A stretch of DNA of 64,000 bases from NCBI RefSeq assembly GCF_000340215.1, contig NW_006921532.1, positions 1,281,337 through 1,345,336 on the forward strand, written 5' to 3'. Shown piece after piece: positions 1-12,286 of this stretch; the first letter of the stretch is position 1; the number at the start of each line of letters is the position of its first letter. This DNA comes from Pseudocercospora fijiensis CIRAD86. Taxonomy: Eukaryota > Ascomycota > Dothideomycetes > Mycosphaerellales > Mycosphaerellaceae. A model generated the notes under the pieces. It was not told the DNA's origin and did no database searches. It saw only the letters and a program-made list of their open reading frames with translations. The position numbers and the translations under genes were made by a program.

Positions 1-1040
1 CGATACTAGTAAGCGGGCCGTAAGCGGAGTACAAGTATAATAGCTACCGCGGTAGCGATCGTAGTTACGCTTAGTAGTAGGGTCTATATTACCGCCTATA
101 CAAACCTTAGTTAGGTCTACTAAAGCGAGTTAGTTACGAAGCGTAAGCGCGTAGCAAGTAGCGAGAATACGTACCGTTAGCCGTTATATACTTAAAGTAA
201 TAGGTACAGCCCTCTAGGACTTTTAGTAGGCGCTAGGTAGGCGTAGTAGGTATCGAGGGCGGTGCGCCTACGGCGCGCTTACCTAAGGTACGCGAAGGAG
301 TAGCTATACTAGTAATGTTTTTTTTAGATAGATAATTAAAGAAGGAAAAACTTTTAAGTAATACTAGAGGGGCGTAAGATACGAGTAGGTAGGGAGTAGG
401 TAGGTAGTATTCGGAGCGCTTAGAAAAAGAAGAAGTTTTTAAGCGGGCTTCGAATACTTTAAATACTCGCCTCGCTTTCGGACAGCTTGCGTTCTCGCGT
501 AGCTACCGCGTTCTTAGAAATTTAGGCAATCTCTAGTTAGTACTAGAAGCAGCCGCGCTTTAAATCTATAAACAAATAAGTAACTACGAGGCAAATTATA
601 ACGTGCCTAGCAACTATAGCCTAGCGATAGATACGCGTAAGACGCGCAAGTATAGCGTAGAGTGTAAGAAATAGTATAATTTACTATATTGCTCTATAGC
701 TAGGATAGCTATACCGGGGGAAGGAGATAATTATAAGAACCTAAGCAAGTAAAGTCTCCTATTATGCCTTAGTAAGCCTATATAACAATTATATAATGTT
801 ATTACGTACACTACGGTACTGTCTCGCTAGCGCAAAGCCTACTTAGCGTATACGCGGAAAAGCTCGGTCGCTCGTACGGATATACTCGGTTACCGGCTCG
901 GCATATATACTATCCGTACGTAGCCTAGTTAATAGTAAACGCTCTGCCCTGTTCTAAGAAAGGCACGGTTTAGTTCTACTTTCTACTACAGCGATTAGTA
1001 GAGGGTGTTCTATACGTTGCTATATACCTATTTTCTTATA
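1..1040 (+). mobile_element. Family A chromovirus, 3' end only (cut by window start)
   Basis: This is the 3' part of a plus-strand Ty3/Gypsy element, with 1-731 internal and 732-1,040 the 3' LTR. It parallels 9,310-10,353 of the complete family A copy: the same antisense accessory frame, the same purine-rich tract just before the LTR, and an LTR of the same 309-base length. It ends inside the pol region of a minus-strand family B element. The sequence is strongly RIP-mutated and no long reading frame survives. Its 5' half lies outside the window, so its target duplication cannot be checked; CCTAA at 1,041-1,045 would be the right-hand copy. Confidence 0.85.
732..1040 (+). repeat. Family A LTR (3' LTR of the truncated copy)
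   Basis: This is the first of three 309-base copies in the window; the others are 3,360-3,668 and 10,045-10,353. It begins TATAAGAACC, a RIP form of TGTAAGAACC, and ends TTCTTATA. Confidence 0.85.
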
Positions 1041-1842
1041 CCTAAATAGTATACTATATACTATCGAGATAGTAGCGCTAGTATTTAAAGGCTTCTACGA
1101 TTGCTAAGAGCTCTTACTCGTAGGTCTCGTACCGACGTTCTATATCGATTATATTCTATAAAAAGAAGGCAATTAGGTACTAGTAGTAGTTACTATCTAA
1201 CTACTAAGACATTATAGCTAATATAGCGAACTGTAAAGCGTTAGTCTTAATACGGATTAGTTTGCTTAGTACGAAGTAGTATAACAAGGGGACTTTAGTA
1301 AAGCGCTACTTTAAACCGTTAAAAGCGGCTTGTACTCTATTAGTCTATTTAAACTCTCTAGACGGATTGGCCTTAGTTTTAGTAAGCTTAGTTAGAGGCA
1401 TTATATGTCTCGAATAGCTCTTAATAAACCGACGGTAGAAGTTAGCGAAACCGAGGAATAACTAAAGTTCCTTAATACTAGTAGGTATTAGCTACTTAGT
1501 AATAGTCTTAATCCGGTTAGGATTAGCCTTAATACCCTTAGTCGACACGAGGAAGCTAAGGAAGGACACCTCTTTAGTAGTAAAAGTGCATTTAGAAGGC
1601 TTGCAATATAAGCTATAGGCCCTTAGGCGGTCGAGGACCTTGCGGACTATAGCCTAGTACTCCGTAATATTAGGTAAATATATATAAACTAGGATGTTAT
1701 CTAGGTAAACTATACAAAGGTAGTCTAATAGGCCTAAAAGGGCCTAATTAATATAGGACTAGAATATTATAGGGGCATTAGCTAAGCCGAATAGTATAAC
1801 TAAGTACTCGAAATAGCTATAACGGGTATAGAAGGCTGTTTT

Positions 1843-2217
1843 CTATTTATCGCCCTTACGAATACAAATGCGGTAATAGGCGTCCTTAATGTCTAATATA
1901 GTATAGAAGTAGGCGCTAGAAAGGCGATCGAGGGTCTCGTTAATAAGCAGAAGTAGATAGCGGTCCTTAATAGTAATAGCGTTAAGCCTACGGTAATTAA
2001 TATATAGACGCAGGCTACTATCCTTCTTTAGTACGAATAGGATAGGTGCACTAGTAGGGCTGTTACTATACCGTATCCGGCTATTAGCTAGGTTTTCCTC
2101 TAGATACTTACGTAATATAGCAAGCTCTCGTTTACTAAGGTTATAGAGGGGACTAAAAGGGACCTCTTTACCCTCTATAATGTCAATCTTATAATCCGTC
2201 TCTTTAAATATAGGCAA
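1843..2217 (-). pseudogene. Reverse transcriptase fragment of family B pol (copy 1)
   Basis: A 124-residue open stretch carries the N-terminal fingers and palm of a Ty3/Gypsy reverse transcriptase. The segment LRLYINYRRLN matches the usual LR.CVDYR.LN motif, and LDIKDAYYRI matches LDL..AYH.I, with the first catalytic Asp. It is bounded by RIP stop codons; the YxDD motif lies beyond them in broken sequence. The same fragment survives in family B copy 2 at 41,357-41,731. Confidence 0.8.
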
Positions 2218-3359
2218 TATCGATGCTAAGTAGTGTTTAAATACATTAATATAGGTCTCTCGAATAGGCTATAGTATACGAGCAAGCTAATTAGGGTCTA
2301 TGCTATTAGGGGGTACAGGTTCGTCGTTATTACTAAGTAGGTCGGCAGTCGGATTAGCTAAAGCAGGTATTAGGTTGCTAATAAATAGGACTCTAATATC
2401 GTTAGGGCACTCGCTAGTATTAATATGTTTAATGTCCTCTTTCCTAGCGATCCTAAATCGCTACTATTAGCTGCCTAGGTCTATAGCTACGGCGTAGTGC
2501 TTAAGAATAGGGTTGCTAATAACAATAGTAGCTCCCCTATATAGGTTGTCTATATCTACTACGTAGGCAGTAAAGTCTAGTAGGCGTTTATTTCCGAGGT
2601 CGTCCTTTAGAACTATAGGAATATAGTAGGCCCTATAGGTTAAGTGCCGAGCGTTATTAAACTAAGCAAGGGTTAGCAGGTTAGTCCTAGGCAATTGTCG
2701 AAGGTCTAATTACTTAGCTAGGCGATAGCTAATAAGGGCACTAACTGATTTTCCTAGGTCTAGTATAACCTTAGTTTTATAGTTAGTTCTATACGTGTCC
2801 TATATAAGATAGGTGCGTATAATAGCTAGTATAATGTCGATAGTTTTACGCTATATAAGGCTAACGGTTAGTGCGGCGCTTATTCTTTTTTCGAATAGTT
2901 AGAAGGGCTAATAGGGATAGTATTAGCGGCTAAAAGGTGCTTTCGGTGCTTAGCGGTAGCACGGTCGATTCGGGCCTAGTCCTTAGGTTTGTTATATTAG
3001 CCTAGTAGGTAGCTAGTACTATTATAGTTAACGCACTTCAATCCGGTTAGAGGGTTGCTATAGCTATTGCTACTATTATTAGTCGAGCGGTTAGTATTGT
3101 AGGGATACGAGCCCCTTCTACGGCCCCTATTACGGCCTCCTCTATATAGCCGTCGGCTACGGCCTCTTCTACGGTCGTTGTTACTATTCCTATTATTAGT
3201 ATTATTGTTCTAGTAGGAGCCTTAGTTTCTACTACGGCTACGGTTATTAGCGGCTAGTCGTATCCTAGATTCTAACTATTACTAAAGCTAGACTATACGC
3301 TCTACAGTTTCGACTTCTACTATAAATTAAATGCGTATAAGATTAGCCTATTTAAATAT

Positions 3360-3668
3360 TGTAAGAACCTAAGCAAGTAAAGTCTCCTATTATGCCTTAG
3401 CAAGCCTATATAACAATTATGTAATGTTATTACGTATACTGCGGTGCTGTCTCGCTAGCGCAAAGCCTGCTTAGCGTATACGCGGAAAAGCTCGGTCGCT
3501 CGTACGGATATACTCGGTTGCCGGCTCGGTATATATACTACCCGTACGTAGCCTAGTTAATAGTAAACGCTCTACCCTATTCTAAGAAAAGTACGGTTTA
3601 GTTCTATTTTCTACTACGGCGATTAGTAGAGGGTATTCTATACGTTGCTATATGCCTATTTTCTTATA
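3360..3668 (+). repeat. Family A 5' LTR
   Basis: 309 bases. It begins TGTAAGAA, intact here although TATAAGAA in the other two copies, and ends TTCTTATA. The ends form a short inverted repeat, as expected for an LTR. AATAT precedes it. Confidence 0.9.
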
Positions 3669-3689
3669 GTTCTAAACCGTCTACCCTTC

Positions 3690-6600
3690 GTAGCGGCCTA
3701 TAGAACCCCGAAAGATAAACGTAAGCGATCCGAATACGCCGAGCGCGGGAAACGCGTAGAATAATACCCTAGGAGCGCCGATAGTATTAGAAAACGACGC
3801 GGCGATATAATAAGACGAAGCCGAATATTAGGCGCGCCGAGAAGCGACCTACCTACAGCTCGAACGATTTCTAGCTAAGTAAGAAGTGCTTAGGCTAGAA
3901 GTATAGGCTTAAGAAGCTAAGCGAGAGAATACGCGTCTTCGTACCCTTAGGGACGCCGGCGATACGCTAGCTCCGAGTAGCGGCACTACCGGCGAGGGTC
4001 CTACGAGGACCCTATCCCTAGACGAGGACGAGGACGAGGAAGAATTAGCTAACAAGTCGATTTAGAGGCCTAAATCTTAGAGAGCTAAATCTGTCTCGTA
4101 TCGACTACCTCTTTCTAGAAGTACGCTAAGCGTAGCTACTATACCTAGTATAAGCTACGTAGTCGCTAGTCTTGCGGCTATTAAGCCTCGCCTAAAAGAA
4201 CCTAAGCCCTTTAAAGGCGATACGATTAAGAAGTCGAGGCGATTCCTTAGAGAACTTTCTATTACCTTTATACTATCCGGAGCTACCTATTATACGGACG
4301 AAAGTAAGGTACTTTATAGTATTACACACCTCGTAGGCGATACGTAGGAGCGATAGTATAATAAAAACAGCCTTAAGGACCTATAGAATTATACCTATTA
4401 GGACTTTAAAACCTTCTATTAGGACTACGTCGGGGATCCTATAAACCGTATACTAGACGTAACCCTCGAGTATAAGGCGGCCCGTTAGCGTAAGGGACAG
4501 TTAGTCTAAAGCTTTGCCCTTAAGCTCGTAGTACTCGAAGATTAACTTAGCGACTATAGCGAGGAGTATAGGATCCGCTATCTCCTCGTTAAACTCTAGC
4601 CGGCGATTCGTAGCGCGATTATTAAATACTATACAGTACTAACGACGCGTTACGAACTCGTAGAGCTTGCGACGCGTATCGAGACCCCTAATAAGCCGTC
4701 TAGCAAACGCAAGAATCGTAACTACGATAAGACTAGAGGTAGCAAAAGTAAGAAGCGTCGATCTAATAGTTAGGCCTATAAGTAGTAGTTAAATCGCGAC
4801 CGTAGCGTAGGCGGAAAGTATACGAAGGGCGATAACTCGTAAGGCGGATATAATATTAGTAAGGTCGAATATTATAGCTATCGCTAGAAAGGCTATTATA
4901 AGAACGCGTACCCGAACTGCTATCTCTAGAAAGACGACAACCCTACGGTACGTAAGGTAGCCGCTAACGCTAAAGAGAAGAAGAACGACTCGAAGGCTAA
5001 GGGAAAAGATAAGGCACCTCCTAAGAGCTAGGGATAAGTACGGAATCTTAACTAAGTAGCTTAGTAGTAGTAGTACCTACGGGACGCGTACGCGGAGCAA
5101 TCGTTACGTAAGAAGGGGAAGTGTCCGTCGAATGCTTATTAGATAATGCTACTAACATTAATATAGTATCTTAAGAATTCGTTCTACGATACTAGCCTTA
5201 GCGGATTGTTAATACCGTACTACCTAGTGCCGATAGTTTCTAGGGCGACCGAGGATAATTACTACTACGGAGCGTATTATTTACGCTTACGGATCGCCGA
5301 CTCTATAGGCTAAGAATGTATTACTACTAGAGTGTTCTACGCTTTCGAGATGCCCCTCCCTAATATTATTCTTAGTAGGCCTTAGAGGCGCGATTAAAAG
5401 GTAATCGTCGATAGCTCGATAGATGCCTAGACCTATAGGAACGAAGCCGTAGCGCGTTCGATACGCGTACGGGAACTATAGGAATTCTAGAAGGATATAC
5501 GTAACGCCCTATACGTATATACGATTAGCGTTCGCTAGCTCCGCGATATCGCTAAAGGTTCCTCCTTACTAGAAGAATTTAAAGACTTCGAAGACGTCTT
5601 TATAATAACGCCCGAAGCGAGACGTAAGCTCCCCGAAGACGTAGAGTATACGATTAACCTAATCCCCGGAACGAAGCCGCTATATAAACCTCTCTACTAT
5701 TCTTTAGGAAGAGAGCTTAGCGACCTTCGAAATTACCTAAGCTTAGCCTTAGAGAATAATTAGATCTAGCTTAGTATAAGCGAGGCAGGTACGCCGATCC
5801 TATTCGTACTAAAGAAGGATAGCAGTCTAAGACTCTACGTCGATTATAGGGGGCTAAACGAGATTACTATTAAAAATCGTTACCCCCTGCCTCTTATTAG
5901 CGAAACGCTTAATAGGCTTAAGGACGCCGAATAGTATACGTTCTTAGACCTTTAGGATGCATATTACCGTATCTATATTAAGCGAGGCGACGAGTAGAAG
6001 ACTACGTTCCGTACGCGGTACGGGCACTTCGAGTATAAGGTAATGCCTTTTAGGCTTACTAATGCCCCTACTACGTTCTAAGGATATATTAATAGGGTAT
6101 TAGCTAGCCTTATTAACATTTACTATATCGTCTACCTTAACGATATTCTTATCTATAGTAAAACGCGAGAGAACTACGTATAAGACGTACGCGCTATCCT
6201 TACGCGGCTCCGGAAGTTCGCCTTATATACGAATAGAAAGAAATGTTCCTTCTAGAAGAAAGAAGTCGAATTCCTCGGGTTTATCGTTAGTACCGAAGGC
6301 GTATCGATAGATTAGCGTAGGGTAAACGCTATTACCGAGTAGCCTCGCCTATCGACGCTAAAGGAGGTTTAATCTTTCTTAGGATTCTATAACTTCTATC
6401 GGAGGTTTATTCTAAATTACTCCCGAATCGTTATACCGCTAACCGCCCTATCGAAAGGTACCGTAAATAGCCGGAAGCTAGGGCAGGTCCCGTAGGGCGA
6501 AAGCGAGGAGCAAGCGTTCCGCTAGCTAAAGGCTACCTTTAGCTCGGCCTCGATATTGCGATACTATAATCCTACGAAGCCCCTACGTATCGAGACCGAT

Positions 6601-8680
6601 GCCTCTACGTTTGCCTTAGTAGGAATTATATTATAATAGAGCGAAGATAGGAATTGGTACCCTATTGCCTTCTAGTTACGAAAAATAGTCCTAGCCGAGA
6701 CGAATTATAAGACCTATAACTAGGAGCTCCTAGCGGTTATCGAGTCCTTTAAGTATTAGCGCCCGTACCTCGATAGCGCTTAGTATACGACCCGCGTAGT
6801 TGTCGACTACGCTAATCTTAAAGGCTTTATAAAGACAAAGTAGCTTGTCGGAAGGTAGGTAAGATAGGCAACCTTCCTTATACCTTTTAACTTTACTATT
6901 AAATATCGGGCTAGTAAACGAAATCTAGCCGATACGCCTTTACGACGTAGCGACTACGAGAGCGAGTCGCAGGCGGTAAACAACCTTCTCCCTATATTAT
7001 AGTCGAAACTAGCTCTATAGTTAAATCTACCTAACAATATCGAGCCGATCGCAAATCGCGTCTCGATTATATATATAGGGATACGAGACGCTACTATAAC
7101 GCTAGTAGAGCGTAAGGCTTTTATTAGCAGTCCCGTAAGAGTAGCGGCTACTATCGTTAGTAACGACGGACCCTACTACGCGACGCCTAATATTATCCTT
7201 AGCTTCGTACGTGCCTTGTAATAGTTAGAGTAAGCGAGAGGAGGAGGCTTAGACGAGACAAGGTTACCGTCGGGTAGCCTAGCCTCTTCGAGTAGCTCTA
7301 ACCTCCCGGCTAGCTCTTTACGCTGTAGTAACCTTATTTATTACAGTAATGCGCTATATATCCCTAAGGACTATATATTGCGTACGTAACTAATACGTAT
7401 ATACTACGACGACCCTTTAGCTAGACACTTTAGTATAGCTAAGACTATAGACCTAATATGCCGAAAGTACTTCTAGCCGAAGATAGCCGAGAATATTACA
7501 GCCTATATCCGTACCTATAGAATTTATTAATAGTCGAAGGCGAAGCGCTATCGCCTATATAGCGAGCTCGCTACGCTGCCTATACTAACCCGACTATAGT
7601 AAGAATTAACGATAGACTTTATTACCGATCTCCCGCTAAGTAAGCTCGGTACCTACGTATATACTGCGATCCTCGTAATAGTCGACCGCTATACGAAGAT
7701 AAGCCTTTTTATCCTAACGACGAAGAAGTATATAGTAGTAGAACTCGCGGATATCCTTTAAAGGGAGGTAATTAGGCGTTTTAGAGTACTATTAGGCATT
7801 ATTAGCGATCGTAGATCGCTTTTTACTAGCTAGTTTTAGAGCGACTTCTACTTCGAAGCGTATATAAAGCGTAGGCTTAGTATAGCCTTCTACCCTTAGA
7901 CCGATAGGCAAACCGAACGCGCGAATTAGACCCTCGAGCAATACCTTCGATACTATTACTCTAAGAATTAGGATAATTAGGCTAAAATATTGCCTTAGGC
8001 GGAGTTCGCCTATAATAATAGCGTTTATCCTACGTTGCGTATAAGCCCCTTTAAAATACTCTATAGTTTCAATCCTAATTTAATGCTAAGCGTAAATAAG
8101 CTACTAGCTTAGGACGAGCTAACTAAGGGAAGGGCACTAGTAGCTATCGACGCTACGGAGCGACTACGGAAAGCATATAAGACGCTTGCGGAACGCTAGT
8201 AGAAAGTAGTAGAATACTAGGCTAAGTAATATAATATATACTATACTACTAAGATATATAGTATAAGCGACCTAGTCTTGCTATCGATAAAGAACATTAG
8301 CTTAAATATCCTAAAGAAGAAACTTAGCCCGAAGTATATAGGGCCTTTCCGTATTATTAACGCAGTTAGAGCGTAGGCGTACCGCCTAGTACTACCGTTA
8401 AGTACGAAGATCTATAATGTTTTCTATATTTCCCTCCTTAAGCCTTAGTATAGGCGCGATAGCGAGGAGTATAAGGTAAGTATACCTGTCGCTAAAAGCG
8501 ATAAGTAGTAGGTAGAAACAATCGTAGTAAAGAAGATAAAGAAGCGGAAGGCGTACTACCTTATTAAGTAGCGAGGTTAGCCTAAAGAATATAATACTTA
8601 GGAGCTAGCTATTTATATTAAAGATTCTATAGCGTTAGACGAGTTCGAAGCTTAAGCGAAGCGTAAGCGTAGGTAGTAAT
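3690..8680 (+). pseudogene. Family A gag-pol relic
   Basis: Read in one main frame with many in-frame TAG and TAA codons. Gag has a capsid region (about 4,190-4,640), then a basic stretch and a zinc knuckle near 4,870-4,925 in which expected Cys and His have become Tyr (CYSYR..KGYYKNAYPN). Pol has reverse transcriptase at about 5,640-6,300 with [11 protein letters not shown] and a YxDD box read as YLND, RNase H near 6,590 (ETDAS), an integrase core at about 7,610-7,980 (DRYTK, SDRRS) and a C-terminal chromodomain at about 8,520-8,650. Cys to Tyr, Asp to Asn and Trp or Gln to stop are all expected of RIP (C to T, or G to A on the other strand). Confidence 0.85.
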
Positions 8681-8809
8681 TAAAACAAAAGAAAATGAAA
8701 CTTAAGAAAAATAGTAGATACGTACTCGTTTCGCTACTAAAAAAGGCCTATTAGCCTAGTATATATAAAGAAGGCGCCGCGTAGGCGCGGCGACGGCGGG
8801 CCGCCTACT

Positions 8810-9520
8810 CTACTTATCCTTAGACTCCTCCTCTTCGTCCTTCTCTTCGATATCTATAGCGGCATCGATAGTAGCGACAGCGTTAGCGCCGACGCGCTAA
8901 GCGAGGTTCTAGTATAGTTAGTATACGAAGCGTAAGTAAAACGAGGCTATAGGAAAAACTATACCTAACGACCGATCTCTACTAATCTAGCTAAGTTAGT
9001 GCTGATATTCTTAAGGGTACCTAATAGGTTAACGTCCGTAAGGGACCCGCCGGCGGCCCCCTTATAAGCTAGGGCTTTGCCGCCTAGGGTTACCTTATTC
9101 TTATTAATATAGAAGGCGTCGAGCGTAGATAGGATAACTAATAACGAGGTTAGTATACGAAGCGCAAGTAGAGCGTATAAGAAACCTACATACGACGACG
9201 GCGTCTAGATTAGCCTAGAGTGCCTCTAAGGCCTCGTTAGACTCCTCGACGGAGTCGTAGCCGTCTAGGTCGTACAGGTCGCGCGCCGCGCGTATAGCGC
9301 GAATGTAGGCTAGTAGCGATACTAGCGCGCGTACTATAATAGGAGTATAGGTATAATAGCTACTATAGTAGCGATTATAGTTGCGCTTAGTAGTAGGGTC
9401 TATATTGCCGCCTACGTAGAGCTTAGATAGGTTATCTAAAGCGAGTTAGTTACGAAGCGCGTATACGTAGTAAAGGGCGAGAAAACGTACTATTAGCCGT
9501 TATATACCTAAAGTGACAAG
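8810..9520 (-). pseudogene. Antisense accessory frame in family A, unknown function
   Basis: On the strand opposite gag-pol, between the chromodomain and the 3' LTR, a long reading survives with few stops. From 5' to 3' on the minus strand it shows NIDPTTKRNYNRYY, then a hydrophobic stretch (PIIVRALVSLLAYIRAI), an acidic part (DLDGYDSVEESNEALEAL), a second hydrophobic stretch (FLYALLALRILTSLLVILS), KVTLGGKALAYKGAAGGS, and a very acidic end (EEKDEEEESKDK) before a TAG at 8,810. Frame changes between these parts suggest introns; one is bracketed by a tatactaac branch-like site and a TTAG acceptor near 8,890-8,960. The truncated copy at 1-330 encodes the same NIDPTTKRNY segment. No family was recognised. 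Confidence 0.5.
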
Positions 9521-10044
9521 TATAGCCCTCTAGGACTTTTAGTAGGCGCTAGGCAAGCGTAGTAGGTATCGAGGGCGGTACGCCTACGGCGCGCTTACCT
9601 AAGGTACGCGAAGGAGTAGCTATACTAGTAATGTTTCCCTAACAGATATTCGAAAAAGAAAAATCTTTAAGTAATACTAGAGGGGCGTAAGGGGGAAGTA
9701 GATAGGGGGCAGGCGGATAGTATTCGAAGCGCTTAGAAAAAGAAGAAGTTTTTAAGCGGGCTTCGAATATTTTAAATACTTGCCTCGCTTTCGGACAGCT
9801 TACATTCTTGCGTAGCTACCGCGTTCTTAGAAATTTAGGCAACCTCTAGTTAGTACTAGAAGTAGCCGCGCTTTAAATCTATAAACAAACAAGCAACTAC
9901 GAGGCAGATTATAACGTACCTAGCAACTATAGCCTAGCGATAGGTGTATATAAGACGCGCAAGTACAGCGCAGAGTATAAGAAATAGTATAATTTACTAT
10001 ATTGCCCTATAGCTAGGACAGCTATACCGGGGGAAGGAGATAAT

Positions 10045-10353
10045 TATAAGAACCTAAGCAAGTAAAGTCTCCTATTATACCTTAGCAAGCCTATATAACA
10101 ATTATGTAATGTTATTATATATACTACGGTACTGTCTCGCTAGCGCAAAGCCTACTTAGCGTATACGCGGAAAAGCTCGGTCGCTTATATAGACACACTC
10201 GGTTGCCGGCTCGGCATGTGTACTACCCGTACGTAGCCTAGTTAATAGCAAACGCTCTGCCCTATTCTAAGAAAAGCACGGTTTAGTTCTACTTTCTACT
10301 ACGGCGATTAGTAGAGGGTGTTCTATACGTTGCTATATGCCTATTTTCTTGCG
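10045..10353 (+). repeat. Family A 3' LTR
   Basis: 309 bases, the same length as the 5' LTR, ending TTCTTGCG. It is preceded by the polypurine tract and followed by the target duplication AATAT. Confidence 0.9.
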
Positions 10354-10997
10354 AATATGTAGCAGCGGTCTAGTTTAAGGACTAGTTCCTATCTTAGTTT
10401 AGGTCGTATCTTAGATATCTAGATAGAGTCGGTTTTAGGTAGCAAATCGTCCTTAAGGGTCTTTAGATAGGCCTCGAAGGATCGAGAGGTTTAGTCGGCC
10501 TTTTGTTTAGTATGTAGGTATTAGTCTTAGGCGTACTACTAGCGTAATATAGGGTTGCTAAGGGTATTTAGCATAATAGTCTTGTAGTCCTGCTATTAAA
10601 TAGCGGTCTAGTCGTAAAGGGAATCAAAATAGTTATCCTATATACGCTTAGGGTTACCGTTAATATACTATATAGTATAGACAACTAAGGAATAGTTATC
10701 TAGTAGCGCTCTCGGTATATTGCGCTAGTTGAGCTTATAGTTACGAATATAGTTATTGTATTGCTTCCGACTAGAGCTATTAAATACGGTGTAGTCCTTA
10801 AGTTTAGTATCCTTCTTCTAGACTAGGACTAATAGTAAGGAAGGCCCTACTATCGGCTTAGTGTTAGTTATTAGAGCCTCCTAAAGGCGGCGGATTTCGA
10901 GGAGGTTATCCTTTAGCTATTGTTCTTAACGTAGAGCAGCGAGCTTGTTTTAGGTAGCCTCTTAAAGCCTCGCTACTAGCTAGGGGCTAAAGGCTAG

Positions 10998-11222
10998 CTA
11001 GTTATATCGACGGTTAACAATATTGCTAAGAATATCGTTAACAGGCAACGATAGGTTATTCCCTTCGATTATAGGTTCTTTAGAAGGCCCCCTAGTAGGT
11101 TCTTTAGTAGAAGGCACTTTAGTAGGCAATATACTACTAGTATTGTTATTGCTAGCACTACTAGTAGCGCTACGGTTGTTGTTATTGTTTCGTAATAAGC
11201 CGGCTATTATAAGGGGTAACAC
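10998..11222 (-). pseudogene. Family B gag N-terminal fragment (copy 1)
   Basis: A 74-residue open stretch starts MLPLIIAGLLRNNNNNR, continues with Ser/Asn-rich and KVP/KEP-type repeats, and ends in PVNDILSNIVNRRY. The same protein start is found in copy 2 at 43,522-43,755 with a shorter Asn run. It lies just inside the 5' LTR, where gag begins. Confidence 0.6.
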
Positions 11223-11477
11223 TAATAATATATTATAGGCCCCTAAGATACGGATATAGCGGAATTAGTAGATATCGGCTTAGTACGATTAACTTAGTAT
11301 AATAGGCCGTATAGAAGGCCTTGCTTAATAATTAGTACGGTTGTTTTAATAGAATAGTACGTATAGGTCCCGTTCTTCGGGCGTAATATAGTTAAATCGA
11401 TAGTTTTTATAGCTATACCGCTAAGAGCTTGAAATAAGGACTATCTAGCTACTACCCTTAAAGGGTAGATCGAATAC

Positions 11478-11676
11478 TATATAAGAAGGGTTATATTAGT
11501 AGGTAGATAGGGTAGTAGTAGATACAAGTAGTATTTAATAGAGAACTAGGAAGAGAAGGAGGAAGGCAGGCTAGTTAGCCTAACGCTAAGCGCTAAGCCC
11601 TACCTAAGGCACTAAGACCCTAGCTTTACTCGGCCTAATTATATACTAGTTACGTATAGCCCCTTTAGCCCTAATA
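11478..11676 (-). repeat. Family B 5' LTR (copy 1)
   Basis: 199 bases, the same length as the right LTR of copy 2 (44,009-44,207). It begins TATATAAGAAGGG and ends CCCTAATA on the plus strand; RIP accounts for the differences from TG...CA. Confidence 0.85.
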
Positions 11677-12245
11677 TATATAAACTATAAGCGGGTAACG
11701 CCTAATTAGCTCTTCGTAAACTACTATAATTAATATAGCAAGTATAATTACTAATACTAGGGCTAGCCGAGGTTATATTAGTAATAGCTAGATTTACCCT
11801 AAAATATCTATTAGTAGTTATTATAACCGTAACGCTATCGAAATGCTTATACTAAACTACGAATACTATATTCTAACTAGATATTAGGTAGCGAATACAA
11901 TACGTATATAATCTTATAAAAAAGAATATAGGGTTATAATACTAGGGGTAGATTAAGAAGGATAGGATCTTTACTCGAGCTATCTATATTAGACGTTTCT
12001 CTAGATAAGACTCTTTCGACTGCTTTAGTTAATTATAAATCTTAAAGCTTAATACGTTATTAGCTAGAAACTCTAGTTAAGGACTTAAGACTATAGTCCT
12101 TTCTCTTTATTAAGGCAAAAGCTTAAGATAGATAGTAACAGAACCCTAAACTATCGGATTAATCGAAAGCAGTTCCCTAAAAGCTAAAGCCTTAGTTATC
12201 GAGTCGATATCCGGACTAGGCGTAATTGACTAAGCTAATAAGAAC
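11677..12245. other. RIP-degraded sequence without a recognised element
   Basis: CA and TG are nearly absent here as in the transposons, but no LTR, inverted repeat or protein motif was found. It is probably older repeat sequence between the family B LTR and the gene island. Confidence 0.5.
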
Positions 12246-12286
12246 CACATCTGATTCTACTTAAGACGGGCAGCTCGCACGCACCC

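Larger units (their letters stand above)
3360..10353 (+). mobile_element. Family A Ty3/Gypsy chromovirus, complete but RIP-inactivated
   Basis: A 6,994-base plus-strand element with 309-base LTRs at 3,360-3,668 and 10,045-10,353, flanked by the direct repeat AATAT at 3,355-3,359 and 10,354-10,358. A polypurine tract with GGGGGAAGGAG lies just before the 3' LTR. Internal order is gag, protease, reverse transcriptase, RNase H, integrase, chromodomain. An antisense accessory frame follows at about 8,810-9,520. It sits in the gag region of family B copy 1 (zinc knuckle on one side, capsid on the other), so it is younger than that copy. All coding frames carry many TAG and TAA stops. Confidence 0.9.
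1041..11676 (-). mobile_element. Family B Ty3/Gypsy chromovirus, copy 1, interrupted by family A
   Basis: This is a minus-strand LTR retrotransposon. Reading from right to left it shows the 5' LTR (11,478-11,676), the gag N-terminus (about 11,000-11,220), capsid (10,354-10,990), then, beyond the inserted family A element, zinc knuckle (about 2,980-3,060), protease (about 2,470-2,780), reverse transcriptase (about 1,600-2,220) and the start of RNase H. The rest lies left of 1,041, cut off by another family A insertion. The parts align along their length with family B copy 2 at 30,139-44,207. Frames are broken by TAG and TAA codons typical of RIP, so the element is inactive. Confidence 0.85.

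Noticed and set aside
11023..11238. Plus-strand frame opposite the family B gag fragment (also 43,538-43,771)
   Set aside because: It mirrors the gag frame; the low-complexity Asn/Ser codons make the reverse strand open in Leu/Val.
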